64,000 nucleotides of DNA from Oxalobacteraceae bacterium OTU3CINTB1. Lineage in GTDB: Bacteria > Pseudomonadota > Gammaproteobacteria > Burkholderiales > Burkholderiaceae_D. Numbering within the stretch: the stretch's first letter is position 1; every line of letters begins with the position of its first letter. A program made the position numbers and the translations under genes. Under the pieces are notes generated by a model. It made no database searches and was not told the DNA's origin. It saw only the letters and a list, made by a program, of their open reading frames with translations. The stretch lies in NCBI GenBank assembly GCA_024123955.1, contig CP099652.1, positions 6,758,001 to 6,822,000 on the forward strand, in the 5' to 3' direction. Shown in pieces: positions 55,394 to 64,000 of the stretch.

Positions 55394-55415
55394 ATCACGA
55401 CGCGGCGCGCGCCTT

Positions 55416-55450
55416 GGCGGATTACGGCGTGCCGCCTAAGCCGCCCTACG
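55416..55450. repeat. Family C REP unit that supplies a stop codon
   Basis: GGCGGATTACGGCGTGCCGC then CTAAGCCGCCCTACG. It matches the right half of the 18903 REPIN with one base changed. On the minus strand GTAGGGCGG contains the TAG (55446-55448) that ends the dehydrogenase gene. Confidence 0.88.
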
Positions 55451-56336
55451 TGGTCTGGTCCCGAGCCGTTCCTACCCGTTGCCCGGGGTTGAGCGCTTCC
55501 AACCCCACCAATGCCGCCGAATGGTCGGCTTGCGGCATGGTCTCGGCCAATACCCTGTAGCGCTCGGTCACCAATTCGGTCACCGGCAGTGTCACCCCTG
55601 CCGCTTCGGCCGCCGCCAGGATGTTGCGCTGATCCTTCAACTGCGTGGCGACCTTGCCGCCGGCGACGAAATTTCGCTCCAGCATGCGCTGGCCATGCAC
55701 ATCCAATATCTTGCTCTCGGCGAAACCGCCACGGATCGCCGCGCGCATCGCCGCCGGATCGGCGCCGGCCGCTTGCGCCAACAACATCGCCTCGGCCACG
55801 ATATTGATCGTCGCGCCGACTATCAATTGGTTGCACAGCTTGGCCACCTGCCCGCTGCCGGCAGGGCCGACCAGCGTCGGCCGCCCGATCGCCGTCAACA
55901 CCGGCTCCGCCTCGGCGAAGTCGGCGGGATCGCCACCGGCCATGATCGCCAGCGTGCCGGCCGCCGCGCCGCCAACGCCGCCCGAGACCGGCGCATCGAC
56001 GAAACGCTTGCCCTCGGCCCGCAACAGCGTGTGGAACGCTTGCGCCTCCGCCTGTTGCGTCGAACTCATGTCCACCCACAATGCGTTCGGCGCCAGAGCC
56101 GGCAAGGCGTCGCGCATCACTTGCGCCACGATCGGCCCCGCCTCCAGCATGGAGATGACGATGCCGGCATCGCGCACGGCCTGCGCCAAGCTCGCCACCG
56201 CCAGCGCGCCGGCCGGCGCCAGCGCTTCCGCCTTGGCAAAGGTGCGGTTCCAGGCTGTAACGGAATGGCCAGCCGCCAGCAGGCGGCGTACCATCGGGTC
56301 TCCCATCAAGCCGATACCGAGAAATGTGATTCGCAT
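55446..56336 (-). CDS. NAD(P)-dependent 3-hydroxyisobutyrate dehydrogenase-like enzyme
   Basis: A 296-residue beta-hydroxyacid dehydrogenase. The Rossmann motif FLGIGLMGDPMVRRLL opens the protein. FVDAPVSGGVGGAAAGTLAIM is the substrate signature, and GSGQVAKLCNQLIVG holds the catalytic Lys (about residue 170). Relatives reduce or oxidise 3-hydroxyisobutyrate, tartronate semialdehyde or succinic semialdehyde. The start at MRITFLG (56336) has AGGAG upstream. The reading frame ends inside a REP unit, so its last residues (about RDQTT) border foreign repeat sequence and the original end may have been altered. Confidence 0.9.
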   Translation of the reverse strand: MRITFLGIGLMGDPMVRRLLAAGHSVTAWNRTFAKAEALAPAGALAVASLAQAVRDAGIVISMLEAGPIVAQVMRDALPALAPNALWVDMSSTQQAEAQAFHTLLRAEGKRFVDAPVSGGVGGAAAGTLAIMAGGDPADFAEAEPVLTAIGRPTLVGPAGSGQVAKLCNQLIVGATINIVAEAMLLAQAAGADPAAMRAAIRGGFAESKILDVHGQRMLERNFVAGGKVATQLKDQRNILAAAEAAGVTLPVTELVTERYRVLAETMPQADHSAALVGLEALNPGQRVGTARDQTT

Positions 56337-56452
56337 AGACAATTCCGCTCCTGGGCTAATCAAAACAACGGTGCGCCGGAAGAAATTTCGGAACACCGGT
56401 ACAATCTTGGCAGCCGTATACACATGAATACAGCACTCAATACAAGGATACT

Positions 56453-56995
56453 ATGTTCGCGAAAACAATGATGGCAGCAGCGGTTGCGCTGTTGATGAGC
56501 CAGGCCGCGATGGCCCAACAACTGGTCGACTCGGTGTCGGTGGACTACGGCACGGCGTCGAAGCAACGTATGGTTCGACTGAGCGCGGCCAAGGATTGGG
56601 ACGTCAGGTGGTTCCAGTCGAACGGCACGCACCTGAGCGGCTACTGGGAAGGTAGCGCCGGCTACTGGCGCCAGAACCAATACCGCAACGTGCCGGGCCA
56701 GGAAAAAAGCCTGTGGGACGTCGGCTTTACCCCGGTTTTCCGCTTCCAGAATGACAACAAGAAGGGGATTTACTACGAGGCCGGCGTCGGTGTCCACCTG
56801 TTGTCGAGCCTGTATAGGAACGACGGCAAGGAATTGTCGACCGCCTTCCAGTTCGGCGACCACATCGGCATCGGCTATGTCATGCAGAACAATTGGGAAG
56901 TCGCCCTCAAGTTGCAGCACTTCTCCAACGGCAGCATCAAGAGTCCGAACGGCGGCGCGAACTTCCTCGAAGTCAAAGCCGCTTACCACTTCTAA
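56453..56995 (+). CDS. pagL: Lipid A 3-O-deacylase
   Basis: A 180-residue outer-membrane beta-barrel enzyme that removes the 3-O acyl chain from lipid A. The signal peptide is MFAKTMMAAAVALLMSQAAMAQ. The active-site pattern is visible as LQHFSNGSIKSPNGGANFLE, with His156, Ser158 and Glu173, matching the His-x-Ser and downstream Glu triad of PagL. The protein ends YHF as expected for a barrel. AAGGATACT precedes the ATG. It would soften endotoxin activity and alter membrane packing. Confidence 0.9.
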   Translation: MFAKTMMAAAVALLMSQAAMAQQLVDSVSVDYGTASKQRMVRLSAAKDWDVRWFQSNGTHLSGYWEGSAGYWRQNQYRNVPGQEKSLWDVGFTPVFRFQNDNKKGIYYEAGVGVHLLSSLYRNDGKELSTAFQFGDHIGIGYVMQNNWEVALKLQHFSNGSIKSPNGGANFLEVKAAYHF

Positions 56996-57010
56996 GCCGG
57001 CTCCAGCCAA

Positions 57011-57047
57011 AAAGGCCCATGTGCGCGATGCCCACATGGGCTTTTTT
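57011..57047. terminator. Bidirectional terminator between pagL and the TonB receptor gene
   Basis: GCCCATGTG (57015-57023) pairs with CACATGGGC (57033-57041), with A residues before and TTTTTT after. Both convergent genes can use it. Confidence 0.92.
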
Positions 57048-57048
57048 G

Positions 57049-59430
57049 TTACCAGTGGTACCTGGCGGATGCCACGACGGTAAGCTCGCGCCCCATGTAG
57101 CATTCGCCGTGGTAGCAGATCGTGTTGTATTTCCTGTCCAGCGCATTGCTGGCGGTGAGCGCGAAACGCCACGGTCCCGTGTCGTAGCGCAGCGAGGCGT
57201 TCAATAGCGTGAAGGCGCTTTCGTTATTGCTGTTGACCTCGTCGTTCGGCCGCTCGCCGACATAGTTGAGCCCTCCCCCGACTCCGAAGCCGCCGCCCAG
57301 CGCGTAGTCCAGCCACACCGAGGCGGTGCGCTCGGGGACGGTGGCCGGAACCTTGCCGACCTCGGTGGCGTCGGCGCTCTCAAGCACTTTCAAGTGCAGC
57401 GCGGTGAACGATGCGGTGGCGCTCAGTTGACGGGTCAACGCCGCCTTGGCCTCCACTTCCAGTCCGCGCGAGCGCTGCTTGCCGATCTGGCGGGCGTCGC
57501 CGGTGATATTGTCGTAGGTGACGACATTGGTCTTGCGCAAATCGAACAGCGCCACCGTGAACAGGCTGGCGCCGCCGTCCGGCTGGTACTTCACGCCCGC
57601 CTCGACCTGCTTGCCACGGCTGGGCTTGAACGGATTGTTGCTGGCGTCGGCGCCGCCGACCGGCAGGAACGAGTTGGCGTAGCTGACATAGGGCGCCCAT
57701 CCCTGCCCGATCAGATAGCTCAGGCCGGCCCGGCCGCTGAAGGCGTCGTCGCTCTGCGTGGCGCGGCTGGCGTTGAGGCGGTTGGCCGTCACGCTGGCGA
57801 CGTGGTCCTGGCGGCCGCCGACGGTGGCGACCCAGCGCCCGCCGAAGCGGATCTGGTCCTGCGCATAGAGGCCGACCTGGTCCATTTTCTGCGTGAAGTC
57901 GGCGGTCGGCGTGCGCGGCGCGGGGATCGCCATGCCATAGAGCGGATTGAGCAGGTCCAACCCGGGCGCGGCGCCGCGAAAGCGGTACGCGCTGCCGTCG
58001 GTATGATTCCAGTCCAGGCCGAACAGCACGGCGTGCTCGGCGCCGCCCGCGCGCAGCGCGCCATGTAACTGGGAATCAAGCGATGTCTGCTTGAGCCGGT
58101 CGTCCCACGAGCGCGTGCTGCGCGACAGCGTGTGGCCGTCGGCCTCCAGCGCGTCGCCCCACAAGGCGTTGCGTTCGATCGCGATGTCGCTGTGGCGGGC
58201 GTTCTGGCGCAGCGACCAGCTGTCGTTGAAAGCGTGCTCGAGTTGGTACCCGACCGAGTACTGGTCCTGTTTGAAGCGGCTGAACGAAGGGTCGCCGTAC
58301 TTGATGTGGCGGATGCCGCCGGCCGCGGGGAAATTGACGTAATACGGGTCTTCGTCGGATTTGTCCTTGATGAACTCGGTCAGCAGCGTCAGCGAGGTGG
58401 ACGCGTCGGCCTGCCAGCGCAGCGACGGCGCCAGGTAGGCGCGGCTACGGTTGATGCGGTCGCCATCGGGATAGCGGTCCTGGTCGTCGCTGTCGAGCGC
58501 GAGGCCCAGCACCCGGTAGGCCAGCGCGCCGTCGTCGCCGACCGCGCCGCCCACATCGACCGCGACCTGCTTGCGGTTGAAGCTGCCATATTGCACCTCG
58601 ATCTCGCGCCTGGGATCGGCGCCGGGTGTCTTGCTGACCCGGTTGATGACGCCGCCCGCGTCGCCCTGGCCGAACAGCACCGAGGCCGGTCCGCGCAGCA
58701 CTTCGACCCGCTCCAGTCCCCACGGCTCGGTCATGCGGTAGACAACGCCGAATTGCGTCTGCGGCAGGCCATCGCGGTAGCTGCTGGAGTTGCCGGGAAA
58801 GCCGCGCAGCGAAATGTATTCCCAGCCACGGTTGTCGGGGCCGTAGGCGGCCACCGCGATACCCGGCGTCTGCGCGACCACGTCCATGATGTCAAGCGCG
58901 CCGCGCGCCTCCATCTCGGCGCGGCCGATCACCGAGATCGACTGCGGAATCTCGCGCAGCGCCGTGTTGGTCTTGGTGCCGGTGGCGCTACGGGTGGCGA
59001 CGTAGCCGTTGACCGGGCCGGCGGCCGTTTCCCGCTCCAGTTCACCTGTGACGGTCACGGCAGGCAGCGTGGCGGTGGCCGGCAGCGGCCGCGCCGGCGC
59101 CTTCGACAACAGATAGCTGCCGTTGGGCTGGCGCGTCGCCCGCAGGCCGGTGCCGGCCAGCAGCGCCTCGAGCCCCTGCTCGATGGTGTGGTTGCCCTGC
59201 AGACCGGCGCTGCGCAGCCTGGCTGTGCTATCGGGGCTGAACGACAGCAGGATGCCGGCCTCGCGGCCGAAGCTGCTTAAGGCGTCCTCCAGCGTGGAGG
59301 GCGGAATGTTGTAGGCGCGCTGTTGCGCCGTGGCGGGCGCGGCCACCACACAGGCGGCCAGCGCGACCAGGCCGGTGTTGACGATGATGGATACCTGATG
59401 GGGCCGGCCTTGCGGACGATGACGATTCAT
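57049..59430 (-). CDS. TonB-dependent siderophore receptor with signalling (STN) domain
   Basis: A 793-residue outer-membrane receptor. After a signal peptide comes an STN signalling domain (about residues 40-110; YNIPPSTLEDALSSFGREAG), then the plug (ALREIPQSISVIGRAEMEAR; VEVLRGPASVLFGQGDAGGV) and a 22-strand barrel ending in Trp (VVASARYHW). The STN domain talks to FecR, encoded just upstream, so this is a Fec/Fpv-type transducing receptor. The last barrel turn has two cysteines (ICYHGECYMG), likely a disulfide. AAGGA precedes the ATG. The siderophore is unknown. Confidence 0.94.
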   Translation of the reverse strand: MNRHRPQGRPHQVSIIVNTGLVALAACVVAAPATAQQRAYNIPPSTLEDALSSFGREAGILLSFSPDSTARLRSAGLQGNHTIEQGLEALLAGTGLRATRQPNGSYLLSKAPARPLPATATLPAVTVTGELERETAAGPVNGYVATRSATGTKTNTALREIPQSISVIGRAEMEARGALDIMDVVAQTPGIAVAAYGPDNRGWEYISLRGFPGNSSSYRDGLPQTQFGVVYRMTEPWGLERVEVLRGPASVLFGQGDAGGVINRVSKTPGADPRREIEVQYGSFNRKQVAVDVGGAVGDDGALAYRVLGLALDSDDQDRYPDGDRINRSRAYLAPSLRWQADASTSLTLLTEFIKDKSDEDPYYVNFPAAGGIRHIKYGDPSFSRFKQDQYSVGYQLEHAFNDSWSLRQNARHSDIAIERNALWGDALEADGHTLSRSTRSWDDRLKQTSLDSQLHGALRAGGAEHAVLFGLDWNHTDGSAYRFRGAAPGLDLLNPLYGMAIPAPRTPTADFTQKMDQVGLYAQDQIRFGGRWVATVGGRQDHVASVTANRLNASRATQSDDAFSGRAGLSYLIGQGWAPYVSYANSFLPVGGADASNNPFKPSRGKQVEAGVKYQPDGGASLFTVALFDLRKTNVVTYDNITGDARQIGKQRSRGLEVEAKAALTRQLSATASFTALHLKVLESADATEVGKVPATVPERTASVWLDYALGGGFGVGGGLNYVGERPNDEVNSNNESAFTLLNASLRYDTGPWRFALTASNALDRKYNTICYHGECYMGRELTVVASARYHW

Positions 59431-59453
59431 TGCAAATCCTTCGCTGACGATTA

Positions 59454-59473
59454 AAGATGAGTGCTCTCATCTT
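59454..59473. promoter_or_regulatory. Perfect palindrome before the TonB receptor gene
   Basis: AAGATGAG-TGCT-CTCATCTT, an 8-bp perfect inverted repeat, lies 24 bp upstream of the receptor start. It could be an operator or a leader hairpin that influences receptor translation. It does not match a Fur box. Confidence 0.45.
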
Positions 59474-59554
59474 GTCTGTCCCGCGAAAATGGAAAACGGA
59501 CCACTTGGGCACCGAGCGTGTCCATCATCGTCGTTGGCCACCGGCGGCTTGCAC

Positions 59555-59656
59555 GGCGGATTACGCTTCGCTCTTAAGGCCTACCGGCAGGTAGGCCGCC
59601 TCATTCGGTGGGCCCCCGGGGCGGATTGGCGGGCCTCACCCGCTAATCCGCCCTAC
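59555..59656. repeat. Family C REP-like element overlapping the end of fecR
   Basis: GGCGGATTACGCTTCGCTCT at one end and GCTAATCCGCCCTAC at the other bracket a perfect 8-bp hairpin GGCCTACC-GGCA-GGTAGGCC (59578-59597). The right end (minus-strand GTAGGGCGGATTAGCGG) encodes the last residues of FecR. Confidence 0.8.
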
Positions 59657-60640
59657 ACGATCAAACCTGACGCCTACGGTTTGTAAGCCCCAGAAGCGCG
59701 TGACCGTTTCGATCCGTAACGACAGCAACGCGGCGAGGGTCTCGAGCACGCGGTCGATGTCGGCCAGCGGATACGAGCCGGAGACGCGCAAGTGGGCGAC
59801 CTCCGGCGCGCAGGACATCGACAGCGCGCTATACCGGCTTAGCTCCGACAGGAAATCGCCCAGTCGCATCGACTTGGCAACGATGAAGCCGTCGGTCCAG
59901 GCGATGCTATCGGGATTGGCGACGGAATGCGCGCCGACTGCATTAAAGGTGAACCGCGCTCGAGCGCCGGCACCGAGCAGCCGCGACGGCGCTCCCGGCG
60001 CGCGCGGTTCGACGCGTACCGCACCGGCGTACACGGCGACATCGGTCGACGATTCCAGTAGACGGACCGCATAGCGCGTGCCCAAGGCCCGCGCTATGCC
60101 GTGGTCCGTCTCAATCAGGAAGGGGCGGCCGCCGGCGTCCTTGGCGGTGCTGACCAGAATCTCGCCGGCGATGAGGCGCACGCGCCGCTCGCTGGCGGTA
60201 TAAGCGATATTGACGGCACTGCCGGAATTGAGCGCCAGCGTGCCGCCGTCGGCCAGCGTGATGGTTCGGCGTTCGCCTGTCGCGGTGCGCTGGTCGGCGG
60301 TCCACTCGGCCCAGCGGGTTCGGTCGCGCACGGTCCAGGTGACGCCGCCGGCGAACAAGAGCACCGTCAGCGAGGCCAGCGCTTTGCGGCGCCTTGCCGA
60401 CGACGGCGGTGTCAGGGCCGCATGGGCCACCTCGCGTTGCACCGACGCCGCCAGCTGGAACTTGCCATTGACCGACTCGATGCGCTGCCAAGCCCGTTCG
60501 TGGTCGGGATGGGCGGCGCGCCAGCGCCGCAAGGCCTCCAGGGATTCGGCAGAAATGTTCTCCGCTTGCAGGTCGACCAGCCACTCGACCGCGCGCAGAG
60601 CCACCTCGGGCGGCAGCGGCCGCTCAGCTACCGAAGACAT
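59636..60640 (-). CDS. fecR: FecR-type anti-sigma/sigma regulator
   Basis: A 334-residue inner-membrane signal relay. A cytoplasmic N-terminal domain (RWRAAHPDHERAWQRIE is the FecR N-terminal signature), one membrane helix near residues 88-106 (KALASLTVLLFAGGVTW) and a periplasmic FecR domain (ADGGTLALNSGSAVNI; GTRYAVR) that contacts the receptor STN domain. It overlaps fecI by 17 bp. The last six residues, VGRISG, and the stop lie in a REP element, so the tail may be non-native. It activates FecI when the receptor binds its ligand. Confidence 0.92.
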   Translation of the reverse strand: MSSVAERPLPPEVALRAVEWLVDLQAENISAESLEALRRWRAAHPDHERAWQRIESVNGKFQLAASVQREVAHAALTPPSSARRRKALASLTVLLFAGGVTWTVRDRTRWAEWTADQRTATGERRTITLADGGTLALNSGSAVNIAYTASERRVRLIAGEILVSTAKDAGGRPFLIETDHGIARALGTRYAVRLLESSTDVAVYAGAVRVEPRAPGAPSRLLGAGARARFTFNAVGAHSVANPDSIAWTDGFIVAKSMRLGDFLSELSRYSALSMSCAPEVAHLRVSGSYPLADIDRVLETLAALLSLRIETVTRFWGLQTVGVRFDRVGRISG

Positions 60641-61121
60641 CGGCGAAATAGCATTGCCGCGCGGCGCGTACCAGATAGCGTTTCACGGTGGTGATGGAGA
60701 TGCCCATGGCCCGGGCTACATCGGCGTGGTTCAAACCATCGAGCTGGGTGAGCAGAAACGCGCGCCGCACGGGCGCCGGCAAGCCATCGAGCATGCGGTC
60801 GATTTCATGCAGCGTTTCAAGCAGGATCGCACGGTCCTCCTCGGATGGCGCGCAGGCCTCTGGCACCATCGCCAACGCCTCCAGATAAGCCTGCTCCAAC
60901 TGCTGCCGGCGCCAGTGATTGGCCAGTACCCGCTTTGCCACCGTGGTCAGAAATGCCCGCGGCTCATTGAGAACCCCAACTTGGTCTCGGCTCAGCAGCC
61001 GCATGAAAGTGTCGTGCGCCAAGTCGGCGGCGGTATGGGAGTCCCCCAGCTTACGGCGCAGCCAGTCCTTGAGCCATCCATGATGGTCTGTGTAGAGCGT
61101 ATCGTTCTGCTGAAGTAACAT
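60624..61121 (-). CDS. fecI: FecI-type ECF sigma factor
   Basis: A 165-residue ECF sigma factor. Region 2 (about residues 10-75; AADLAHDTFMRLLSRD) and region 4 (about 105-160; LDGLPAPVRRAFLLTQLDGL, then HADVARAMGISITTVKRYL) are clear. It directs RNA polymerase to the receptor promoter after FecR activation. A Fur box overlaps its promoter region, tying it to iron starvation. It lies just downstream of the rRNA operon terminator on the same strand. Confidence 0.94.
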   Translation of the reverse strand: MLLQQNDTLYTDHHGWLKDWLRRKLGDSHTAADLAHDTFMRLLSRDQVGVLNEPRAFLTTVAKRVLANHWRRQQLEQAYLEALAMVPEACAPSEEDRAILLETLHEIDRMLDGLPAPVRRAFLLTQLDGLNHADVARAMGISITTVKRYLVRAARQCYFADVFGS

Positions 61122-61137
61122 GGACGGAGAGCCTGGA

Positions 61138-61156
61138 AATGAGAACCATTCGCATT
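61138..61156. promoter_or_regulatory. Fur box of the fecIR operon
   Basis: AATGAGAACCATTCGCATT closely matches the 19-bp Fur consensus (GATAATGATAATCATTATC pattern of repeated NATWAT-like hexamers). It starts 17 bp upstream of the fecI ATG and overlaps a TAGAAT -10 candidate (61154-61159) on the minus strand. Confidence 0.75.
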
Positions 61157-61172
61157 CTACACCGTATAGACG

Positions 61173-61210
61173 AAAAAAAACCCCGACCAGATCACTGGAA
61201 GGGGCTTTTT
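61173..61210 (-). terminator. Terminator of the rRNA operon
   Basis: On the minus strand AAGCCCC...GGGG with an inner CCAG-TGAT-CTGG stem is followed by eight T residues. It lies about 11 bp after the end of 5S rRNA. Confidence 0.9.
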
Positions 61211-61220
61211 CATATAACTA

Positions 61221-61334
61221 GCCTGACGATAACCTACTTTCACACTGGTTGCAGCACTATCATCGGCGCAGAGTTGTTTCACGGTCCTGTTCGGGATGGG
61301 AAGGGGTGGGACCAACTTGCTATGGTCATCAGGC
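61221..61334 (-). rRNA. rrf: 5S ribosomal RNA
   Basis: Complete 5S gene of about 114 bases. Minus-strand ends GCCTGATGACC and CGTCAGGC pair as helix I. The interior CCATCCCGAACAGGACCGTG carries the conserved 5S loop C sequence CCGAAC. It lies between the 23S gene and the operon terminator. Confidence 0.95.
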
Positions 61335-61469
61335 ATTGACTTGTACTGGGCTGCGCGCATTGCGTCGCCCTGAATCTGGAAGTAGTAAGTAATCAGTATC
61401 TCAATACTGGGTAATGAAGTTGTATCAACGAACGCCTCAACGCACTTCTCATTCACCACAACCTGCTAA

Positions 61470-64000
<2,531 letters not shown>

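Noticed and set aside
56389-56421. Possible sigma-E type promoter (GGAAC) before pagL
   Set aside because: No matching -10 box lies at the right distance.

Overview
The window looks like chromosomal DNA of a GC-rich betaproteobacterium, most likely an Oxalobacteraceae member near Massilia, Duganella or Telluria. I infer this from gene content and the style of dispersed repeats, not from a database search. The partial 23S rRNA at the right end would settle the genus. Coding is dense, no gap without a gene exceeds 300 bp, and I see no prophage, insertion sequence, CRISPR array or tRNA gene.

Positions 1-8945 hold an arginine catabolism block on the minus strand: an EamA exporter and an AraC-type ArgR-like regulator, then (after a divergent DUF1349 gene) astC-aruF-aruG-astD-astB, then the start of NAD-glutamate dehydrogenase. 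Together these would turn arginine into glutamate and then 2-oxoglutarate, but astE, the last AST enzyme, is not in the operon. Positions 8969-13237 hold small regulatory and stress genes (EamA, MarR, an unknown 94-residue protein, an HDOD protein, a GST, a WYL regulator) and a candidate small RNA.

Positions 13241-18898 are an ethanolamine locus without microcompartment genes: eutR diverges from eat, a TorF-type porin, eutB and eutC. A split chromate transporter and its divergent LysR regulator follow (19014-21131). Positions 21400-29295 are housekeeping: queA-tgt-yajC-secD-secF and, divergently, recG. Positions 29342-33647 carry an MFS transporter with a tiny membrane ORF behind it, an oxidoreductase, DUF3025 and pyrC. 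At 33854-36864 an unusual fused Old Yellow Enzyme/quinone reductase diverges from a LysR regulator.

Positions 36835-41570 pair a Glt-type ABC importer (gltLIJK) with a divergent GltP/DctA symporter. Next come a secreted M20 peptidase, an Atm1-type ABC exporter, a YciA thioesterase, a Tat-exported PhoD phosphatase, two tandem fadD genes, a lipoprotein peptidase, a molybdopterin oxidoreductase, an M20 amidohydrolase, a 3-hydroxyisobutyrate dehydrogenase-like enzyme and PagL. The right end has a FecI-FecR-TonB receptor iron system behind a Fur box, directly downstream of an rRNA operon (23S and 5S, minus strand).

The most distinctive non-coding content is three families of dispersed inverted repeats. 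One is a GTAG-type REP/REPIN family that supplies the stop codon of one gene and the last codons of fecR. Two are related GGGGTCA...ACACG families. There is also a 126-bp low-GC palindrome and a hairpin-plus-terminator RNA candidate. The most notable protein is the ene-reductase/quinone-reductase fusion with an altered substrate-binding motif.
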